The notes under the pieces are model-generated. The model saw only the letters and a program-made list of their open reading frames with translations, was not told where the DNA came from and made no database searches. From the NCBI GenBank assembly GCA_017457015.1, contig JAFTIG010000010.1:1-23998 (forward strand): a stretch of DNA of 23,998 nt. Reading direction: 5' to 3'. Positions 7,282 through 13,295 of this stretch are shown piece after piece (position 1 is the stretch's first letter; every line of letters starts with the position of its first letter). The translations under genes and the position numbers were made by a program. This DNA is from Clostridia bacterium. Lineage in GTDB: Bacteria > Bacillota_A > Clostridia > Christensenellales > Borkfalkiaceae.

Positions 7282-9640
7282 TTTCATTCTCCTTTACCTT
7301 TTGTGGTTTATCTATATAAAACTGTGAAAAGTTTTGTTTGCTCCAAAGCCCGTAGCCCATCCAACCTGCCCTGCCAAATCTATCGGTATAATACACGAAA
7401 GAACCGTACGGCGTAAACGCGTCTTCTTTAGCGTCTAGTGCGGATATCGGTATCACTTGAACGTGAAAGTAATATCGCTCGCTCTTATCGTCGGATAGGT
7501 GAACTTTTTTAACGTCCCTTACTCCGTCGGGTATAGGTCTACTTTTGGGCGAGCCGTCGTTTAGATAAAACTGACCTTTGGGGTTACGCTCTCCCATAAA
7601 TCCGCTTATATATCCGTAATACTCCGACTGGTTAAATACGTTACCGCCTATATACGTTTCGGTATAACTGATAACTTCACTGCCGTCCGAGCGGTAAACC
7701 CTATGCACTCCGCCTACAAACTCTTCTCGCTCAATCATATCGTCAAATATCGTATATCCGATATAAATATTTTTATAATCCGTTATCATTTTGCACGAGA
7801 ATTTTGCCTCTTTCGGGTAAAACTCCATAGTGTCGTAATTTCTTAAAACAGAAAGTGATTTAGCGTTATTCCAAACGCTGTCCGCGTTAGCGATATAATC
7901 AAGACTTTTGTCAGATAAAATCTCTTCTTCTTTAAGTGACGTACAATAGACTTCCGCCTTTTCTTTTATAAAGTCTTGATATTTTTCAATCTGCTCTTTG
8001 ACCGTTTGGGCAATAGAATTTACCTTTCTTATTACCGACGGGGTTTTGGCATTTTTTAGCGCGGCGTTCAGCGCGTCTAAAACACCGTCTTTTATCCCCG
8101 CCCCAAGAACAAACTGCAAATAATATATATCTCCGCCCGTGGTATACCATACCATTGCGTCGCTATCGTCCCACCCTTTTTTTATCAAGCGGAAATATTC
8201 TCTAATTTCTTTAGCGCACTCTTTGTAAACGACTTTGCAATATTTATCTAGAAGTTCGTCTACGTCAAGATCAGGGTTCCACATAAGTTTGTTGATTGCC
8301 CAAGTATACGCTTGGTTTAAGTCGTAAAACTTGCGCGCTGAGTTTTGTGCCGAACTGAGATTTTCTAAATACGAACAATCTACTTTTCCTTCAACTAGCA
8401 CTTGATAAACGCCGATAGACTTAAACCACAAAAGATTTTGTTTAACGACGTCTAAAATCGGTCTTGAATATATAGTTCCGCGGAAACTGTTCCAGTAGGC
8501 ATATATTCCAAGTCTATTCGTCTTTTTTGACCATTTTTTTATATTGTCGCGAATACGGGCGTTACTGTTATCGGCAGTATCGGTATACGCGTATTTTTCG
8601 TTAGTGGTTATAGGCGCGAGCATAACGCGCACTCTCGAATCAATTTCAATATCGGGCGCAATTTCGCTATAGGTATACGCAAACACGATAAGTTCGGTAT
8701 TCGGTCTAAGTTCGTTTGCCCGTTGCATTACCCTATTAAGAAAATTGAAATACACGGTCGACTTATAACTATCGTCGCTAGGATAAACGGTCGTACCGTC
8801 GTCGGCAGTGAACGGCTGTTCGCTTAACGCAACTCCGTCTTGCACGACGTAAAAATAAGGATTGTCGGGCATAACCCAAATAACTTCGTCTTTAGGGTTA
8901 AGTCTGTTTTTAAGATCGACTAGCCTTTGCGCAAATACTTCCGCCACGTCGGGGTTATAGTAGTTCATAAAACTGTCGTGTCCACCGAGCGCTTTCATTG
9001 CCGTGCCGTCAGGCGCGGTCATAAAATATTCGGGGTGGCTATCAATCAAGTCGTCGATATTATTTATTTCACCGCAGTGCAGTGCCGAGCCAAAAAGATG
9101 ATAATCTCTCCAACCTTCTATAAAACGGTGAGATATTGAGTTGCCCTTATTGAGACTTATAAACTCTGCCGTTCCATCGTCACGGTGAGATTCGCCTTCC
9201 GTACCAGTACCGCATAAGTTCCAAGAACGAACTGCAAACGGGCTACTCTCAATATAACTTCCCGACTTTATTTCAAAATCCAAAGACGGGATATATTCAA
9301 CCTGTTCTTCTATTGCACCGCGACTAAATACTACGTCGAGATTTCTTTCCAACAAATCCATTGCACCGTAATATACCGCGGTTGGAGTTTGCCCGACGAC
9401 GAAAGCCAAACCATCCGCAACGTCCACGATAAAAGCGTCGTGACCGACTACTTTGCCGAGAATAAATACGATTCCGATAGCCGACGAATTTACCATATCG
9501 CAATATTCGGTTTTAAGGGCTGCGCCGGTAACCTTTAAAACGAGCGCGGAAAACTTTTCCGCAACTGATGAAAGCGCAGTTTTTTCGGATTTTCTTATAT
9601 AAATTTTCCCGACGGGGTTTCCGTTTTTTACAATATGCAT
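7268..9640 (-). CDS. DUF4838/GH67-like intracellular glycosidase
   Basis: This 790-residue protein has no signal peptide or membrane segment, so it is expected in the cytoplasm. The N-terminal ~100 residues resemble the alpha/beta domain found ahead of GH20, GH67 and GH84 barrels, ending with AVYYGAMDLLERNLDVVF. The middle (about 120-430) matches the DUF4838 type, with features such as HCGEINNIDDLIDSHPEYF and NFLNRVMQRANELRPNTEL. The C-terminal ~190 residues look like a DOMON/CBM9-like sandwich. It is the first gene after the operon promoter and overlaps the next permease gene by 14 nt, suggesting that it processes the imported oligosaccharide. The SD is weak (AAAGG, 8 nt from ATG 9640). DUF4838 proteins are poorly characterised, so I assign no substrate. 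Confidence 0.75.
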   Translation of the reverse strand: MHIVKNGNPVGKIYIRKSEKTALSSVAEKFSALVLKVTGAALKTEYCDMVNSSAIGIVFILGKVVGHDAFIVDVADGLAFVVGQTPTAVYYGAMDLLERNLDVVFSRGAIEEQVEYIPSLDFEIKSGSYIESSPFAVRSWNLCGTGTEGESHRDDGTAEFISLNKGNSISHRFIEGWRDYHLFGSALHCGEINNIDDLIDSHPEYFMTAPDGTAMKALGGHDSFMNYYNPDVAEVFAQRLVDLKNRLNPKDEVIWVMPDNPYFYVVQDGVALSEQPFTADDGTTVYPSDDSYKSTVYFNFLNRVMQRANELRPNTELIVFAYTYSEIAPDIEIDSRVRVMLAPITTNEKYAYTDTADNSNARIRDNIKKWSKKTNRLGIYAYWNSFRGTIYSRPILDVVKQNLLWFKSIGVYQVLVEGKVDCSYLENLSSAQNSARKFYDLNQAYTWAINKLMWNPDLDVDELLDKYCKVVYKECAKEIREYFRLIKKGWDDSDAMVWYTTGGDIYYLQFVLGAGIKDGVLDALNAALKNAKTPSVIRKVNSIAQTVKEQIEKYQDFIKEKAEVYCTSLKEEEILSDKSLDYIANADSVWNNAKSLSVLRNYDTMEFYPKEAKFSCKMITDYKNIYIGYTIFDDMIEREEFVGGVHRVYRSDGSEVISYTETYIGGNVFNQSEYYGYISGFMGERNPKGQFYLNDGSPKSRPIPDGVRDVKKVHLSDDKSERYYFHVQVIPISALDAKEDAFTPYGSFVYYTDRFGRAGWMGYGLWSKQNFSQFYIDKPQKVKENENGRD

Positions 9641-9811
9641 TTTTCGTACCTTTTTAATTTTGCCTATCTTTCCTTAAACGGAGCGGTATAAAAATCTTTA
9701 AATCAGCAAGTTTTTTTGCTTAAAACGTACCGATTTACTATATAATGTTATATTTTAATATAATACCCAAATTTTGCCCAAAATAAAATATTTGCGCATT
9801 ATCGTATTCTA

Positions 9812-9840
9812 ATTATAACACACGACGGTATTCGTGTAAA
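9812..9840 (-). promoter_or_regulatory. Promoter of the glycan ABC operon
   Basis: On the minus strand TTTACA (9840-9835) and TATAAT (9817-9812) are separated by exactly 17 nt. Transcription would start near 9805, leaving a leader of about 165 nt before ATG 9640 with no strong structure that I can see. A palindrome fills the spacer (see 9820-9837). Confidence 0.75.
9820..9837. promoter_or_regulatory. Palindromic operator candidate inside operon promoter
   Basis: ACACGA (9820-9825) and TCGTGT (9832-9837) form a perfect 6-bp inverted repeat around CGGTAT. It lies between the -35 and -10 boxes of the operon promoter and overlaps the -35, where a bound protein would block RNA polymerase. The binding protein is unknown. 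Confidence 0.45.
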
Positions 9841-9867
9841 TACATAAAATAAACCTATAATTGCAAA

Positions 9868-9950
9868 AAACGCACCTTTTTGGATTGACACAGGGACGAA
9901 TTTTACATATAATATAAAGTGAATTGAATGAAATTTTTACAGGTGCGTTT
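9868..9950. promoter_or_regulatory. Inverted operator-like boxes around AraC promoter
   Basis: AAACGCACCT (9868-9877) and its exact reverse complement AGGTGCGTTT (9941-9950) bracket the regulator's promoter. The left box lies between the two divergent -35 elements. The right box lies in the regulator's 5' leader and contains its SD. Only the right box is transcribed, so this is a DNA element rather than an RNA hairpin. The likely reader is the adjacent AraC protein. Confidence 0.5.
9885..9913 (+). promoter_or_regulatory. Consensus promoter of AraC regulator gene
   Basis: TTGACA (9885-9890) and TATAAT (9908-9913) are perfect consensus boxes with a 17-nt spacer. The start site is expected near 9920, which leaves only about 8 nt before ATG 9928 but a usable leader before ATG 9952. 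A promoter this strong normally needs negative control, which fits the flanking inverted boxes. Confidence 0.85.
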
Positions 9951-9951
9951 A

Positions 9952-10752
9952 ATGAAAAATCATCAAATTTATTCCACGAATAGTCGTATGGATATTTCGG
10001 CGGTCAGTCTTATATCTGCTTACAACACACACGTTTACGGATATTATAAAAACTTACTGCTCAGAGAAAAAACCGACATGCATTGTCTTATTATTTCCCT
10101 GCGCGGTACGGCTAAAATAGAACTTAGGAATAATGAAGAAGTCGTTATTCCTGAAAAAGGTGTGTTTTTTGGTAGGCTGTCTTCAATGCACGCCTTAATA
10201 AGCGATTGCGCGCACTGGCACTTCGTATGCTTTTGGTTTATTCCGCACAATATCGGCTTGCCGATTAACCAGTCTTTTTATATTAAAAGTTTAAGAATTG
10301 AAAAAGAAGACGAGAGCGCAAACAAGATCATAAGGCTACTGCAAATGAATCTTGACCACAAGACTAAATACGCAAACTCTTATTTTTGTTATAGACTTTT
10401 AGAATACCTTGAAAACATTAACCCGATTATACAAAAAAGCACCGAACTTACCGATAAAATCATCAATCACATCAATAATCACATAGAAGAAGAATTGCGC
10501 GTTAAAGACATTGCTCAAACCTTCCATTACAGTGAAAAACATATACGTTCGCTGTTCAACAGCACTCTGCACGTTAGCCCCAAACAGTACGTTATAAAGG
10601 TTAAACTGGAAAACATTTGCCACCTTTTATTAAACTCCGACCTGTCTTTACAAGAACTTGCGGAAAAATACTGTTTTGCCTCCGTAAGCCATCTTGTAAA
10701 CTGCTTTAAAAAAGAATACGGCGTTACGCCTTCCACCTACCGCCAACGCTAA
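9952..10752 (+). CDS. AraC-family transcriptional regulator (cupin + HTH)
   Basis: The protein has 266 residues from ATG 9952, which has AGGTG 6 nt upstream; the in-frame ATG at 9928 would leave almost no leader after the promoter. The N-terminal half is a cupin-like ligand-binding region (about 30-110, for example ISLRGTAKIELRN). The C-terminal ~100 residues hold two helix-turn-helix motifs: VKDIAQTFHYSEKHIRSLF and LQELAEKYCFASVSHLVNCF, then the AraC ending KKEYGVTPSTYRQR. It is divergent from the glycan operon and is its probable sugar-responsive activator, and perhaps its own repressor. Confidence 0.93.
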   Translation: MKNHQIYSTNSRMDISAVSLISAYNTHVYGYYKNLLLREKTDMHCLIISLRGTAKIELRNNEEVVIPEKGVFFGRLSSMHALISDCAHWHFVCFWFIPHNIGLPINQSFYIKSLRIEKEDESANKIIRLLQMNLDHKTKYANSYFCYRLLEYLENINPIIQKSTELTDKIINHINNHIEEELRVKDIAQTFHYSEKHIRSLFNSTLHVSPKQYVIKVKLENICHLLLNSDLSLQELAEKYCFASVSHLVNCFKKEYGVTPSTYRQR

Positions 10753-10775
10753 TACCTTAACTAAAATTACGCTTA

Positions 10776-10806
10776 ACCCCCCTACTACGCGCTGTAAGAG
10801 GGGGGT
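10776..10806 (+). terminator. Hairpin downstream of AraC gene
   Basis: ACCCCCCT (10776-10783) and AGGGGGGT (10799-10806) form an 8-bp GC-rich stem with a 15-nt loop, 24 nt after the regulator's stop. No immediate U tract follows, so it is a weak terminator or a 3'-end stabiliser. Confidence 0.45.
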
Positions 10807-10906
10807 ATCGATATATCCCGACCGATTTTTCATTATTGCAAATACCTAAAAATTTCGCTTAAGTACAAGAAATATCCCCGAAATAAAGAAAATAAAAAAT
10901 TTTTTA

Positions 10907-10935
10907 TTGCCTTTTATTTTTTTATGTGCTATAAT
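10907..10935 (+). promoter_or_regulatory. Promoter of uracil salvage operon
   Basis: TTGCCT (10907-10912), a 17-nt spacer and TATAAT (10930-10935) preceded by TGC, giving an extended -10 element. The start site is expected near 10942, producing a leader of about 170 nt before the permease gene. Confidence 0.75.
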
Positions 10936-10968
10936 AAAAATAATATAAGGTATAAGGAAAAGGTTAAG

Positions 10969-11034
10969 ATGGAAAATATAGTTATCGATTTAATAAACAG
11001 TATTTTTTCCGTCATGAAGTGTCTAAAAAATTAA
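10969..11034 (+). CDS. Putative 21-residue leader peptide of uracil operon
   Basis: A short ORF begins at ATG 10969 with AGG five nt upstream (plus AAGG further up) and ends at TAA 11032-11034. It encodes 21 residues, beginning MENIVIDLIN and ending FSVMKCLKN. It lies between the operon promoter and an intrinsic terminator, the position of a regulatory leader peptide. Codons 16-18 (Met-Lys-Cys, ATGAAGT at 11014-11020) are complementary to the 3' arm of the terminator, so ribosomes on this ORF would decide which pairing forms. Its expression is inferred only from the SD and position. Confidence 0.45.
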   Translation: MENIVIDLINSIFSVMKCLKN

Positions 11035-11046
11035 CGCGTGAAATTT

Positions 11047-11075
11047 AAATGGAGTCTTTTTGACTTCATTTTTTT
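11047..11075 (+). terminator. Attenuator terminator before uracil permease gene
   Basis: AAATGGAGTC (11047-11056), loop TTTTT, and GACTTCATTT (11062-11071) form a 10-bp stem with one G-U pair, followed by a U tract to 11075. It lies between promoter and first gene, so it should abort transcription unless an alternative structure forms. ACTTCAT (11063-11069) can instead pair with ATGAAGT at 11014-11020 (7 bp), a candidate antiterminator. No recognisable PyrR-binding consensus was seen. Confidence 0.7.
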
Positions 11076-11114
11076 GTTTGTTAAAAATTTTTTTAATATA
11101 TGGAGGTTTTACAA

Positions 11115-12551
11115 ATGAAGAACGTGAATTTAATTTACGGAGTCAAGGACAAACCCGGTTTTTGGAAAACTATCGTATTTGCCCTTCAACAAGTGCTCGC
11201 GATACTCGCGGCAACTATCGTAGTTCCCTTTATTATTAACGGGAATACCGCTACTTTAGTAGCAAAAGGTGAGGCGACGGTAGTTTCCAACATGTCGCAG
11301 TCGGCAGCATTGCTCGGTGCAGGTGCAGGGACGATAGTATATCTACTCTTTACCAAGTTTAGAAGTCCCGTTTTCTTGGGTTCGTCTTTTGCTTTCTTGG
11401 GTTCTATGACCGCAGCGTTTGCAGGTGCAACCACCGCGGCTGCAGGGTACCTTGGAATTATAGTTGGCGCTATCTTTGCAGGGCTCGTATACGTAGTTAT
11501 CGCGCTCGTAATCAAGTTTGCAGGCGTTAACTGGATTGACAAACTTATGCCAGCCGCAGTTATTGGACCGACCGTTGCCGTTATAGGTCTTTCCCTTTCT
11601 GGTAACGCCGTTGGCGATTTAACTAAAGGCGCAGTTGCAACTTGCAGTCCTTGGATTGCGCTCCTTTGCGGTTTAGTAACGCTCATTACCGTCGTCATTT
11701 GCTCTGTATACGGCAAAAAGATGGTTAAGATTATACCATTTATTATCGGTATACTCGCAGGTTACGTTTTAGCAGCGATCTTCACCGTTATCGGTACGGT
11801 TGCAAACGTTCCAGAACTCAAAGTTATCAACTTTGCTCTCTTTGAAAATATGCAGTGGCTTCCTGAATTTACTTTTATTCAAGCGTTTGACGGTGAAATT
11901 GCAGACTTTGGCTCGCTTATCGGAACGGTTGCAGTCGCTTATATCCCCGTTGCTTTCGTAGTATTTGCAGAACACCTAGCAGACCACAAGAACATCTCTT
12001 CTATTATCGGAACTGACCTTACTAAAGACCCCGGTCTTCACAGAACTCTTCTCGGTGACGGCGTAGGATCAATGGTAGGCGCTATCTTTGGCGGATGCCC
12101 CAATACCACTTACGGTGAATCGGTAGGTTGCGTAGCAATATCTGGTAACGCGTCGGTAGTAACCATTTTTGCCGCAGCGGTTATTTGTATTTTGGCGGCT
12201 TTCGTTGCTCCGTTCGTAACTTTCCTTGCAACTATCCCCAACTGCGTAATGGGCGGTGTGTGCTTTACTCTTTACGGCTTTATAGCAGTATCGGGCTTAA
12301 AGATGATACAAAAAGTAGACCTTAACGAAAACGGCAATCTCTTTACCGTATCCGTTATCTTAATTGCAGGCGTAGGCGGTCTCGTATTAAATATCGGTAA
12401 GGTTACCTTAACGGCTGTTGCTTGTGCACTTATACTCGGTATCGTAGTCAACTTAATCACCGCAAAAGGTACTAAAAAAGCAGACTGCGCAGACGGTTGC
12501 GCCGATTGTTCTGAATCGGACGTTTGCGTTAAAGAAACTGAAGAAAAATAA
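11115..12551 (+). CDS. uraA: Uracil permease, NCS2 family
   Basis: The 478-residue polytopic membrane protein starts at ATG 11115, preceded by TGGAGG at 8 nt; an in-frame ATG at 11100 is part of that SD region. It opens with KPGFWKTIVFALQQVLAILAATIVVP, the NCS2 signature start, and contains PAAVIGPTVAVIGLSL and VVFAEHLADHKNISSIIG, where the conserved Glu and nearby residues bind the nucleobase in UraA. GGCPNTTYGES follows, also typical of uracil rather than xanthine carriers. It imports uracil with protons and is followed after 18 nt by upp. The C-terminal tail is unusual: after the last membrane helix it has four closely spaced cysteines (CADGCADCSESDVC), absent from standard UraA. Confidence 0.93.
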   Translation: MKNVNLIYGVKDKPGFWKTIVFALQQVLAILAATIVVPFIINGNTATLVAKGEATVVSNMSQSAALLGAGAGTIVYLLFTKFRSPVFLGSSFAFLGSMTAAFAGATTAAAGYLGIIVGAIFAGLVYVVIALVIKFAGVNWIDKLMPAAVIGPTVAVIGLSLSGNAVGDLTKGAVATCSPWIALLCGLVTLITVVICSVYGKKMVKIIPFIIGILAGYVLAAIFTVIGTVANVPELKVINFALFENMQWLPEFTFIQAFDGEIADFGSLIGTVAVAYIPVAFVVFAEHLADHKNISSIIGTDLTKDPGLHRTLLGDGVGSMVGAIFGGCPNTTYGESVGCVAISGNASVVTIFAAAVICILAAFVAPFVTFLATIPNCVMGGVCFTLYGFIAVSGLKMIQKVDLNENGNLFTVSVILIAGVGGLVLNIGKVTLTAVACALILGIVVNLITAKGTKKADCADGCADCSESDVCVKETEEK

Positions 12552-12569
12552 TTAATTATAGGCAATACA

Positions 12570-13208
12570 ATGGAAAATTACAAGAACGTACACATTTTAG
12601 ATCATCCGCTCATTAGGCATAAACTCGCAATTATCCGCAACAAAGATACGGACACCAAGCAGTTTAGAGAAATAGTAAAAGAACTCGCCACCCTTATGGC
12701 ATACGAAAGTTTTAAGGACGTACCAACTCAAGAAATCACGGTGGAAACCCCGCTTGAAACGACCAAACAAACGGTAGTTAAAGAAAACTCCATTGCTATC
12801 GTCCCTATCTTGCGCGCAGGGCTCGGAATGGTTGACGGTATACTCTCGCTCTTCCCCGCCGCTAAAGTCGGCCATATCGGCTTATATCGCGACGAAGAAA
12901 CGTTAGAACCGCAAGAGTATTACTGCAAACTTCCTACTAATATTGAAGAGAAAGTAGTAATGGTCGTTGATCCTATGCTTGCGACGGGCGGAAGCGCATG
13001 CGACGCTATTAAGATGCTTAAAAAGCGCGGTTGTAAAAAAATTAAATTGATGTCGATTATAGCCGCGCCCGAAGGTGTAGACAAAGTGGCGCTCGCCCAC
13101 CCCGACGTGGAAATTTTCGTTTCTACGCTCGACCGTTGTTTGAACGAACACGGATATATCTTACCTGGGTTAGGTGACGCAGGCGACAGAATTTTCGGTA
13201 CTAAATAA
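12570..13208 (+). CDS. upp: Uracil phosphoribosyltransferase
   Basis: The 212-residue cytosolic enzyme makes UMP and pyrophosphate from uracil and PRPP. Its length is that of the family (about 208-212). Visible motifs are [13 protein letters not shown] at about 78-90, the PRPP loop [12 protein letters not shown] at 132-143, and the C-terminal uracil-binding signature [18 protein letters not shown]. The gene lies 18 nt after the permease gene, so imported uracil is immediately converted to UMP. The SD is modest (AGG about 9 nt upstream), suggesting partial translational coupling. It is followed by a strong terminator. Confidence 0.97.
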   Translation: MENYKNVHILDHPLIRHKLAIIRNKDTDTKQFREIVKELATLMAYESFKDVPTQEITVETPLETTKQTVVKENSIAIVPILRAGLGMVDGILSLFPAAKVGHIGLYRDEETLEPQEYYCKLPTNIEEKVVMVVDPMLATGGSACDAIKMLKKRGCKKIKLMSIIAAPEGVDKVALAHPDVEIFVSTLDRCLNEHGYILPGLGDAGDRIFGTK

Positions 13209-13223
13209 TCAAATTATAAGTTA

Positions 13224-13263
13224 AAAGGCGTGTGTAGAAAAAACTACACACGCCTTTATTTTT
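13224..13263 (+). terminator. Strong terminator after upp
   Basis: AAAGGCGTGTGTAG (13224-13237) and CTACACACGCCTTT (13244-13257) form a perfect 14-bp stem with an A6 loop, followed by a T-rich tract. It lies between convergent genes and could also end minus-strand transcription from the acyl-CoA synthetase fusion gene. Confidence 0.92.
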
Positions 13264-13295
13264 ATATCGTTTTTATTAAGTTTTTACGCCGTAAA

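Noticed and set aside
6976..7416. Plus-strand ORF of 146 codons across the permease/glycosidase junction
   Set aside because: It is antisense to two overlapping coding regions with clear family motifs and has no promoter or SD support.
11186..11716. Minus-strand ORF of 176 codons inside uraA
   Set aside because: It is antisense to a well-conserved membrane protein gene, has no SD or family resemblance, and reflects the codon bias of uraA.
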